Assembly (NCBI RefSeq): GCF_003012745.1
Contig: NZ_PXYK01000003.1
Span: 186,001-250,000 of the forward strand
Direction: 5' to 3'
DNA length: 64,000 nucleotides
Source of the DNA: Kumtagia ephedrae
Lineage (GTDB): Bacteria; Pseudomonadota; Alphaproteobacteria; Rhizobiales; Rhizobiaceae
Shown: piece after piece, positions 57,118 through 64,000 of the stretch
How positions within the stretch are numbered: the first letter of the stretch is position 1
How the letters are laid out: every line of letters begins with the position of its first letter
Position numbers and translations under genes: made by a program
The notes under the pieces: generated by a model
Database searches by the model: none
Told to the model about the DNA's origin: nothing
What the model saw: the letters and a program-made list of their open reading frames with translations, nothing else

Positions 57118-57829
57118 GCTTGCCCTCTCGTGCGGTCACGGTGAGCACCGGCTCTGCCGTGCTTCGCGAAATCCTGTGCCGCGACACGAATGTCCGGCAA
57201 GCTGCATCGGGTCATGGAATTGATCGCGCCTGCCTCCGGCGGCATCGGCACAGATTTGTCCCCAAACATACCCACTCTGACGTATGCCAAATACATACTG
57301 CGCAAGTCAATGTTGCATTGGAATGGATCGTTTGTTTGGCGGATGGCAGACGTTGGTCCGGAAAGATGGCGGCGCAAGCAAGATCAACGACTCCTGAAGG
57401 AATTCGGGCTCTGATAATCTGCGCAACTGCGGGTGGGTGTTCGGTCACTTTCGTTGCCTGGCTAAGAACTGGCCGGGCGGTTGTCCGCCATCCGGTTGTC
57501 TGGGCAAGCACGAGGCCGCAACCCCGCAATAACCCTTCGTTAGGCTTAATGGACGATAAAGGCGCAAGGGCCGGAAATGCCTTCGCTTCGCTGATTCCGG
57601 CTCCGGTTTCGAGATTGCTCCCGTTGACGCCCATATTGCCCCATGATATCCCATTTCGATATTCACGAAGTTGCGCGGGGAAGGGTGGCGGCGTCGATGC
57701 GTTCGGCGGCCGGCGGTGGGCTTTTGCCGCGTCCGGGCGGCTTTGCGCGCGGGATTCGGGTGCTGAGATGCGGCGGTCCGGTCGGTGGCCGCCAGGAGTG
57801 CGAGTGGGGCGCGGCGGACGTTTCGGATG
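57118..57829. other. Long intergenic region between the RTX gene and mraZ
   Basis: This 712-base stretch holds no frame that resembles a known protein on either strand. The first part near 57240-57330 is moderately AT-rich (ATACCCACTCTGACGTATGCC, AATACATACTGCGC) and could hold the promoter of the RTX gene on the minus strand. The second part leads to mraZ and contains scattered GTGGG and GTGGC boxes (around 57714, 57784 and 57804) that could be weak MraZ sites, though the regular spacing is lacking. Confidence 0.5.
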
Positions 57830-58294
57830 ATGGATCGCTTTCTGTCGAACGCCGTGAACAGGATCGATGCGAAGGGGCGCGTCTCCGTGCCGGCGCATTT
57901 CCGCGCGGTCGTGCAGAAGCGGGGCTATTGCGATCTCTATGCGCTGCGGGCGCTCGATGCGCCGGCCATGGACGTCGGCGGGCTCGACCTGCTCGACCGC
58001 TACGAGCAGCGCATCGCGCAGGAGGACCCCTTCCAGGGCGCTGCCGACGATATGTCCTTCTTCGTCCATGGCGACGGGACGTTTTTGAAGATCGACCAGG
58101 ACGGCCGCATCACGATGAGCGACTTCATCCGCGCCCATACGGGCATCACGACGGAAGCGGTCTTTGTCGGTCGCGGCGCCTTCTTTCAGATATGGGAGCC
58201 GGGCCGCTTCGAGGCGCATGGCAAGGTCGTGCGGGACAGGTTGCTGAGACTCAGGCAAGTTCCGCAATCCGTTGGTGCGGGGGCGCCGGAATGA
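57830..58294 (+). CDS. mraZ: Division/cell wall cluster regulator MraZ
   Basis: The protein has 154 residues from ATG 57830; ATG 57827 is adjacent. The first AbrB-like swapped-hairpin has [22 protein letters not shown], and the second [24 protein letters not shown]; the DxxGR/R-x-x-x-P motifs that bind DNA are present in both. MraZ represses the dcw operon promoter in well-studied bacteria. It overlaps rsmH by four bases and starts the mraZ-rsmH-ftsL-ftsI-murE-murF order seen here. Confidence 0.95.
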   Translation: MDRFLSNAVNRIDAKGRVSVPAHFRAVVQKRGYCDLYALRALDAPAMDVGGLDLLDRYEQRIAQEDPFQGAADDMSFFVHGDGTFLKIDQDGRITMSDFIRAHTGITTEAVFVGRGAFFQIWEPGRFEAHGKVVRDRLLRLRQVPQSVGAGAPE

Positions 58295-59301
58295 TGGCGG
58301 GCCACGGCGAAGGCGACTTCGCGGTTGGCGGACCGGCCCGCCATGTTCCGGTTCTTCTCGCCGAGGTGCTGGAGGCGCTGCAGCCGGCAGCGGGCCAGGT
58401 GATCGTCGACGGCACGTTCGGCGCGGGTGGGTATACGAGGGCGATCCTCGATCGCGGCGCATCGGTGGTGGCGATCGACCGCGACCCCGACGCGATCGCC
58501 GCGGGCAAGGCGCTGGAGGCGGCGGCCGGCGGCCGGCTGAGGCTGGTCGAGGCGCCGTTCTCGTCCCTGGACGAGCATGCAGAGGCGGTCGACGGCGTCG
58601 TGCTCGACATCGGCATCTCCTCCATGCAGGTCGACCAGGCCGGACGCGGTTTCTCCTTCCGTGCCGACGGGCCGCTCGACATGCGCATGGCGCAGGCGGG
58701 CCCGTCGGCCGCCGATGTCGTCAACCGTTTCATGGCCGGCGACCTCACCCGCATCTTCGGCCTGCTCGGCGAGGAGCGGCATGCCGGCCGCATCGCCCGC
58801 ATGATCGAGCGGCGGCGGGCTGAAAGGCCGTTCCTGCGCACCACGGATCTCGCCCAGTCGATCGCCGATCTCGTCGGCTTCCCGCCGCGTGAAAAGATCC
58901 ATCCGGCGACCCGCGTCTTCCAGGCGCTGCGCATCTATGTGAACGACGAACTGGGCGAGCTGGCACTGGCGCTCATCGCCGCCGAGCGGGTGCTGAAGCC
59001 GGGCGGCCGGCTGGTCGTCGTCACCTTCCATTCGCTGGAGGACCGCATCGTCAAGCGCTTCATCGCCGACCGGTCCTCGGCGCCCGCCGGCTCGCGGCAT
59101 CTGCCGCAGAAACACGCCGTGGTGGCGACCTTCGACAAGCGCGGCGGCGCGGTGGCGCCCGGCGAAGCCGAAATCGCCGCCAATCCGCGGGCGCGATCGG
59201 CGAAGCTGCGGGCGGCGGTCCGCACCACTGCGTCGGCGCGCCCCGCCGATCTCGGCCTGTTCGGCCTGCCGAAGCTCCCCGATCTGCGGCCAGAGAGGTA
59301 A
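58291..59301 (+). CDS. rsmH: 16S rRNA (cytosine(1402)-N4)-methyltransferase RsmH
   Basis: The protein has 336 residues from ATG 58291. [37 protein letters not shown] contains the SAM-binding motif, followed by [51 protein letters not shown] (the very conserved RsmH stretch) and [19 protein letters not shown]. It methylates C1402 of 16S rRNA at the ribosomal P site. It overlaps mraZ by four bases and lies two bases before ftsL. Confidence 0.97.
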   Translation: MMAGHGEGDFAVGGPARHVPVLLAEVLEALQPAAGQVIVDGTFGAGGYTRAILDRGASVVAIDRDPDAIAAGKALEAAAGGRLRLVEAPFSSLDEHAEAVDGVVLDIGISSMQVDQAGRGFSFRADGPLDMRMAQAGPSAADVVNRFMAGDLTRIFGLLGEERHAGRIARMIERRRAERPFLRTTDLAQSIADLVGFPPREKIHPATRVFQALRIYVNDELGELALALIAAERVLKPGGRLVVVTFHSLEDRIVKRFIADRSSAPAGSRHLPQKHAVVATFDKRGGAVAPGEAEIAANPRARSAKLRAAVRTTASARPADLGLFGLPKLPDLRPER

Positions 59302-59303
59302 CG

Positions 59304-59675
59304 ATGTTCCGGACAAGCGACATGGTGCTGATCGCGGTCATGGTTTCGGCCGCCGCCTTCACTTACAAGACCAAGCAGGTCGCCGAGGACCAGCTCACGC
59401 TGGTGCGCAAGCTGGAGCAGCAGATCCGCCTGGAAGAGGATTCGATCGTGCTGCTCAAGGCGGACTGGAGCCTGCTCACGCAGCCCTCGCGTCTGCAGAA
59501 GCTCACCGAGACCTATGAGGCCGACCTCAAGCTGCAGCCGACCGACGCGCGCCAGTTCGCGCGGGTCGACGAGATTCCGATCCGGCCGCTGGAAATCACG
59601 GACATCATCGGTCAGGCCTTCGACCTGCCCGACGACGGCATGGACGAAACGACGACGGGTGCGGTGCGGCAATGA
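59304..59675 (+). CDS. ftsL: Cell division protein FtsL
   Basis: The protein has 123 residues with one membrane segment (MVLIAVMVSAAAFTYKTKQV) followed by a coiled coil (QLTLVRKLEQQIRLEEDSIVLLKADWSLL) and the QPSRLQKL motif that ends many FtsL proteins. FtsL with FtsB/FtsQ activates FtsWI at the septum. Its position between rsmH and ftsI is diagnostic, since FtsL sequence itself is poorly conserved. It overlaps ftsI by four bases. Confidence 0.9.
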   Translation: MFRTSDMVLIAVMVSAAAFTYKTKQVAEDQLTLVRKLEQQIRLEEDSIVLLKADWSLLTQPSRLQKLTETYEADLKLQPTDARQFARVDEIPIRPLEITDIIGQAFDLPDDGMDETTTGAVRQ

Positions 59676-61390
59676 TGAAGTTCTGGCGCAGGAAAGCGGC
59701 CGCCGCCGCAAGCTCGACCGCCGCGATCGTCGTCGACGGTGCCCGCATGGCGACCGGCGGGCGGGCGCGGACGCGGGTCATCATGACCATGGCCGTCTTC
59801 TTCGGCATCTACGCGGCCATCGCCGGACGGCTGGTCTATTTTGGCCTGATTGAGCCAGACAACGGCTCCGGTCCGGTGGCGCGGGTCACCGCCTCGCGGC
59901 CCGACATCGTCGATCGCAACGGCCAGGTGCTGGCGACCGACATCAAGACGGCCTCGCTGTTCGCCGAGCCGCGCCGCATCGTCGACGCCGACGAGGTGAT
60001 CGAAAAGCTGTCGACCGTGCTGCCCGACCTGCAGGTGGAGCAGACCTACCATAAGCTGAAGAGCGGATCGGGCTTCGTCTGGCTGAAGCGGCAGCTCACG
60101 CCGCGCCAGCAGGCCGACATCATGGCGCTCGGCCTGCCCGGCATCGGCTTCCGCACCGAGAAGCGGCGCTTCTATCCCGGCGGCCCGACCGCCTCGCACA
60201 TCCTCGGCCTCACCAATATCGACAACAAGGGCATCGCCGGCCTGGAGAAGTACATCGACGACCAGGGTTTTGCCGACCTGCAGGCCACCGGTCTCGCCGT
60301 GGCCGGGGACCTGCAGCCGGTGCGGCTGTCGATCGACCTGCGTGTGCAGCACATCGTGCGCGACGAGATCGTGCGGGCGATGGAGCGTTACCACGCCATC
60401 GCCGCCGGCGCGGTCGTCCTCAACGTCAAGACCGGCGAAGTCCTGGCGATGGCGTCGGTGCCCGATTTCGATCCCAACAACCCCTTCAACGCTCTCGACA
60501 AGGACCGCCTGAACCGCATGTCGGCCGGCGTCTACGAGATGGGTTCGACCATCAAGAGCTTCACCACGGCGATGGCGCTGGATTCCGGCAAGGTGACGCT
60601 GGAGAGCCGCTTCGACGCCACCCGACCGATCACCATCGGCCGCCAGACTATCCGCGACTTCCACGGCAAGGGCAGGGTGCTCAGCGTGCCGGAGGTCTTC
60701 ATCTATTCCTCCAACATCGGCTCGGCGCGCGAGGCGGACGTGGTCGGCATCGAGGGACATCGCGAGTTCCTGCACCGTCTCGGCCTGCTCGACCGCATGC
60801 AGACGGAGTTGCCGGAGGTGGCGCGGCCGACCGAGCCGAGGATATGGAAGAAGGTGCATTCGATCACCGCCGCCTTCGGTCACGGCTTCACGACGACGCC
60901 ATTGCAGACCGCCGTCGGCGCAGCCGCGCTGATGAGCGGCAAGCTGCTGCCGCCGACCTTCCTGCCGCGTTCCGAAGACGAAGCTGATGCCGTCGGCCAA
61001 AAGGTCGTTTCCGACTACACGGTGGAATCGATGCGCTATCTCTACAAGCTGAACGCCACCAAGGGTTCGGGCGGTTCGGGTGCGCGGGCGCAGGTTCCCG
61101 GCTATCGCGTCGGCGGCAAGACCGGGACGGCCGAGAAGGTGGTCAACGGGCGTTACGCCAAGAACGTGCGCTTCAACGCCTTCGTGGCGGCGTTTCCCAT
61201 GGACGACCCGCAATACATTGTACTCTCCGTCGTAGACGAGCCGAAACCAGAAAAGCCGGGCATGGCCGCCACGTCGGGTCTGAACGCCGCGCCGATCGTT
61301 GCCAACATCATCCGCCGTTCGGCTTCCCTGCTTGGCGTGAAGCCCGAATTCGGACAAGAAGGCGAGGCAACGCTGGTCTCGACGCAGTGA
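59672..61390 (+). CDS. ftsI: Peptidoglycan D,D-transpeptidase FtsI (PBP3)
   Basis: The protein has 572 residues with a cytoplasmic N-terminus, a membrane anchor ([20 protein letters not shown]) and a periplasmic PBP dimerisation domain from about residue 70. The transpeptidase motifs are S292-T-I-K295 ([14 protein letters not shown]), SSNIGSA for S-x-N, and KTG at about 483 (GGKTGTAEK). It cross-links septal peptidoglycan during division. It overlaps ftsL by four bases upstream and ends 65 bases before the preferred murE ATG. Confidence 0.96.
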   Translation: MMKFWRRKAAAAASSTAAIVVDGARMATGGRARTRVIMTMAVFFGIYAAIAGRLVYFGLIEPDNGSGPVARVTASRPDIVDRNGQVLATDIKTASLFAEPRRIVDADEVIEKLSTVLPDLQVEQTYHKLKSGSGFVWLKRQLTPRQQADIMALGLPGIGFRTEKRRFYPGGPTASHILGLTNIDNKGIAGLEKYIDDQGFADLQATGLAVAGDLQPVRLSIDLRVQHIVRDEIVRAMERYHAIAAGAVVLNVKTGEVLAMASVPDFDPNNPFNALDKDRLNRMSAGVYEMGSTIKSFTTAMALDSGKVTLESRFDATRPITIGRQTIRDFHGKGRVLSVPEVFIYSSNIGSAREADVVGIEGHREFLHRLGLLDRMQTELPEVARPTEPRIWKKVHSITAAFGHGFTTTPLQTAVGAAALMSGKLLPPTFLPRSEDEADAVGQKVVSDYTVESMRYLYKLNATKGSGGSGARAQVPGYRVGGKTGTAEKVVNGRYAKNVRFNAFVAAFPMDDPQYIVLSVVDEPKPEKPGMAATSGLNAAPIVANIIRRSASLLGVKPEFGQEGEATLVSTQ

Positions 61391-61455
61391 TTCCCTGGCG
61401 CGCCGGCAAAGCGCGCCGTTTGTTTACGCAGGCCGCAAAGAACAACGAAGAAAAG

Positions 61456-62910
61456 ATGAAGCTCGCCGACCTCGCCGCTGTTCTTCCCGTCGCGCCGGGC
61501 TTGCCCGCAGACCTGGAAGTGGCCGGCATAACCTCGGATTCGCGCGCGGTCCGGCCGGGAATGATCTTCGTGGCCGTGCCCGGGGTGAAGGCGGACGGCT
61601 CGGCTTTTGCCGCGGATGCCGAAGCACGGGGAGCCGTGGCGGTGATCACAGGCAGGCAGACCGCGCCGGCTCGGCTGGCCGTGCCCGTCATACCCGTGGA
61701 CGACCCACGCTTGGCGCTGGCGCGGATCGCGGCGCGTTTTTACGGCCGCCAGCCGCAGACGATGGTCGCGGTGACTGGCACCAGCGGCAAGACCTCGGTC
61801 GTTTCCTTCACGCGCCAGATCTGGGAGCAGGTCGGATTTCGCGCCGCAAGCATCGGCACGACCGGCGTCATCGCGCCCGGCCGCAACGACTACGGCTCGC
61901 TGACGACGCCCGATCCGATCGCGCTGCACATGTTGCTCGCCGAGCTCGCGGCGGCCGGCGTCGACCACGCGGCGATGGAGGCCTCCAGCCACGGCCTCGT
62001 CCAGCGGCGGCTGGACGGCGTGCGGCTCGCCGCCGGCGCCTTCACCAATCTCGGCCGCGACCACATGGACTACCATCCGACCGTGGAGGATTATCTCGCG
62101 GCCAAGCTCAGGCTGTTCGACACGCTGCTGCCCAGGGGGGCGCCGGCCGTCATCTTTGCCGACGACGCCTATTCCGCCCCGACGATCGAGGCGGCGCGGG
62201 CCGCAGGCCTTGCCGTGCATACCGTCGGCCGCCACGGCGATTTCCTGACGCTGAAGCGGGTGGAGCACGAGCGCTACCGCCAGCGTGCCGAGATCGAGCA
62301 TGCCGGCGTGATCCACGAGATCGACCTGCCGCTCGCCGGCGATTTCCAGATCTACAACGCGCTGGTCGCCGCCGGGCTCGCCATCGCCACCGGAACCGAT
62401 GCTTCCAAAGCCCTGAAGGCGCTGGAGAAACTGAAGGGCGCACCGGGTCGCCTCGATCTCGTCGGGACGGCGGCCAATGGCGCGCCGGTCTATGTCGACT
62501 ATGCCCACAAGCCCGAAGCTCTGGAGAACGTGCTGTCCTCCGTCCGGCCGTTCACCACCGGGCGGGTTATCGTGGTGTTCGGCTGCGGTGGCGACCGCGA
62601 CCGCGGCAAGCGCCCGATCATGGGCGAAATCGCGACCCGGCTGGCCGACGTGACGATCGTCACCGACGACAATCCGCGCTCCGAGGTGCCGGCCGATATC
62701 CGTGCCGCCATCCTCGCCGCCGCGCCGGGCGCCATCGAGATCGGCGATCGGCACGAGGCGATCCGTGCGGCCGTCGACATGCTCAAGGCCGGGGATACGC
62801 TGATCGTCGCCGGCAAGGGCCACGAGGAGGGCCAGACCATCGGGGCGGAAACGCTGCCGTTCTCCGACCACGAGGAGGTGCGCAAGGCTCTCCGGGAGCG
62901 CGCCGCATGA
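61456..62910 (+). CDS. murE: UDP-MurNAc-L-Ala-D-Glu:meso-DAP ligase MurE
   Basis: The frame is open from GTG 61387, which overlaps ftsI, but ATG 61456 ([19 protein letters not shown]) with GAAGAAAAG is preferred, giving 484 residues. The ATP motif GTSGKTS (108-114) and the DAP-specific DNPR motif at 405-408 ([14 protein letters not shown]) are present, as are [13 protein letters not shown] and [13 protein letters not shown]. It adds meso-diaminopimelate to the stem peptide in the cytoplasm. It overlaps murF by four bases. Confidence 0.96.
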   Translation: MKLADLAAVLPVAPGLPADLEVAGITSDSRAVRPGMIFVAVPGVKADGSAFAADAEARGAVAVITGRQTAPARLAVPVIPVDDPRLALARIAARFYGRQPQTMVAVTGTSGKTSVVSFTRQIWEQVGFRAASIGTTGVIAPGRNDYGSLTTPDPIALHMLLAELAAAGVDHAAMEASSHGLVQRRLDGVRLAAGAFTNLGRDHMDYHPTVEDYLAAKLRLFDTLLPRGAPAVIFADDAYSAPTIEAARAAGLAVHTVGRHGDFLTLKRVEHERYRQRAEIEHAGVIHEIDLPLAGDFQIYNALVAAGLAIATGTDASKALKALEKLKGAPGRLDLVGTAANGAPVYVDYAHKPEALENVLSSVRPFTTGRVIVVFGCGGDRDRGKRPIMGEIATRLADVTIVTDDNPRSEVPADIRAAILAAAPGAIEIGDRHEAIRAAVDMLKAGDTLIVAGKGHEEGQTIGAETLPFSDHEEVRKALRERAA

Positions 62911-64000
62911 GCCTGCTGTGGACGAGCGAGGAGCTGATCGCGGCGATGGACGGTCGTCCGGTCGGCGCGATGCCCGGCGGGATCGGCGGCATCTCGATCG
63001 ACAGCCGCACGCTGCGGCCGGGCGATGCGTTCTTCGCCATCAAGGGCGAGGCGATGGACGGCCACGACTTCGCCACCGCCGCGATCAAGGCGGGGGCGGC
63101 CCTGCTCGTCGTGGCGCAAGGCAAGCTGCCGGCGCTCGGGAGGCTGACGGTGCCGATGATCGTGGTGCCGGACGTGCTCGTCGCCCTCGAAAAGGCGGGA
63201 ATGGCGGCGCGGGCGCGAAGCAAGGCGAAAATCATCGCCGTCACCGGCTCGGTCGGCAAGACCACCACCAAGGAAGCGCTGCGGCACGTGCTGTCGGCGG
63301 CAGGCAAGGTGCATGCGTCCGACAAGTCCTTCAACAATCACTGGGGCGTGCCGCTGACGCTGGCGCGCATGCCGGCCGATTGCGACTACGCCGTCTTCGA
63401 GATCGGCATGAACCATCCCGGCGAGATCCGGCCGCTGGTGAAGATGGTGCGTCCGCATGTCGCCATCGTCACCTTGATCGCCGCCGCCCATCTCGGTTTC
63501 TTCAACAGCCTCGACGAGATCGCCCGCGCCAAGGCCGAGATCTTCGAGGGGATCGAGCCGAACGGCTACGCCCTGCTCAACCGCGACGACGGGCGCTGGA
63601 AGCTGCTGGAGCGGCTGGCGCGCGACGCCGGCGTCAAGAACGTCGTCGGCTTCGGCGAGAACGCGCGCGCCCAGGTGCGGCTGACCAAATGCGAACTCGC
63701 CGCCGACCACTCGCTGATCTCCGTCAAGATCGGCGGCAAGGAGATCGAGGCGCGGGTCGGGGCGCCAGGGCGGCACTTCGTCCAGAACGCGCTCGCGGTG
63801 CTCGGCGCGGCGCGGCTGGTCGGCGCCGACCTCAAGGCCGTTGTCGCCGCGCTGGCGGAGCTCGTTCCGGAGACCGGCCGCGGCCGGCAGCATCGGCTCG
63901 GCACGGAGAGCGGCGCCTTCACGCTGATCGACGAGAGCTACAACGCCAATCCGGCCTCCATGAAGGCGGCGATCGAGCTGCTCGAGGCGACGCCGGTTAC
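62907..64000 (+). CDS. murF: UDP-MurNAc-tripeptide:D-Ala-D-Ala ligase MurF, 3'-truncated by the window
   Basis: ATG 62907 ([20 protein letters not shown]) overlaps the murE stop by four bases. About 364 residues are seen before the window ends. [26 protein letters not shown], the ATP motif [15 protein letters not shown]-like ([16 protein letters not shown]), [28 protein letters not shown] and [13 protein letters not shown] are MurF landmarks. It adds D-Ala-D-Ala to complete the pentapeptide. mraY and murD are expected beyond the end. Confidence 0.96.
   Translation, partial: MSLLWTSEELIAAMDGRPVGAMPGGIGGISIDSRTLRPGDAFFAIKGEAMDGHDFATAAIKAGAALLVVAQGKLPALGRLTVPMIVVPDVLVALEKAGMAARARSKAKIIAVTGSVGKTTTKEALRHVLSAAGKVHASDKSFNNHWGVPLTLARMPADCDYAVFEIGMNHPGEIRPLVKMVRPHVAIVTLIAAAHLGFFNSLDEIARAKAEIFEGIEPNGYALLNRDDGRWKLLERLARDAGVKNVVGFGENARAQVRLTKCELAADHSLISVKIGGKEIEARVGAPGRHFVQNALAVLGAARLVGADLKAVVAALAELVPETGRGRQHRLGTESGAFTLIDESYNANPASMKAAIELLEATPV

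Overview
The window looks like a chromosomal segment of a Mesorhizobium-like alphaproteobacterium (Hyphomicrobiales, Phyllobacteriaceae/Rhizobiaceae side). The evidence is high GC coding sequence, the gene content (RutR-type pyrimidine catabolism, btaAB betaine-lipid genes, DUF2293/TrmO, an ArsR-methyltransferase fusion before metF, an alphaproteobacterial mra/dcw cluster) and several families of GC-rich intergenic palindromes of the kind common in rhizobia. The genus is an inference from this content; no 16S rRNA or tRNA gene was recognised.

Layout. 1-110: 5' end of a HicB-like antitoxin on the minus strand. 193-18271: a reductive pyrimidine catabolism region with preA, a rutR-type repressor, an omega-aminotransferase, a cupin, an N-carbamoyl-amino-acid hydrolase, a Nudix protein and a four-gene ABC importer. 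It is interrupted by a TAXI-TRAP transporter, an Rrf2/AhpD-like/DoxX group, a sigma factor/VOC pair, an acidic small protein, a decayed MazF locus and a DUF559 gene sitting between palindromic repeats. A near-consensus RutR operator lies between rutR and the aminotransferase. 18413-24924: a CHRD protein, a RelB/RelE-like toxin-antitoxin pair, a TPP-enzyme/CoA-transferase operon, an FRG-domain gene with a small partner, a CBS-domain pseudogene and an alpha/beta hydrolase. 25380-30289: a serralysin-like RTX metalloprotease and EttA.

30387-32630 is the clearest foreign island. A transposase-like relic and a broken RelB/RelE relic are followed by an AT-richer three-gene minus-strand operon: an MT-A70 DNA methyltransferase, a BglII/BstYI-type restriction endonuclease, and a third protein with a HEPN-type RNxxxH motif. 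I read this as a type II restriction-modification system with a likely RNase back-up toxin, and it is my main candidate for an under-described system. 32836-42595 returns to core genes: tam, a FabH-like synthase, MOSC, trmO/DUF2293, a SAM-cycle regulator with metF, a 28-residue membrane peptide, an EamA exporter and an ornithine/lysine decarboxylase-like enzyme.

43156-51995 is rich in cell-wall enzymes (MltB-like and SLT transglycosylases, a GH25 lysozyme lipoprotein, a serine hydrolase, an AmiD-like amidase) and holds the phosphate-starvation genes btaAB, preceded by four half-sites at 11-bp spacing that form a tandem PHO box. 52077-52524 is rnpB (RNase P RNA). It is followed by a trans-sulfuration PLP enzyme and a large RTX protein with exact 291-bp tandem repeats, whose C-terminus matches that of the serralysin-like protein. 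The window ends in the division/cell-wall cluster mraZ-rsmH-ftsL-ftsI-murE-murF, with murF cut by the window edge.
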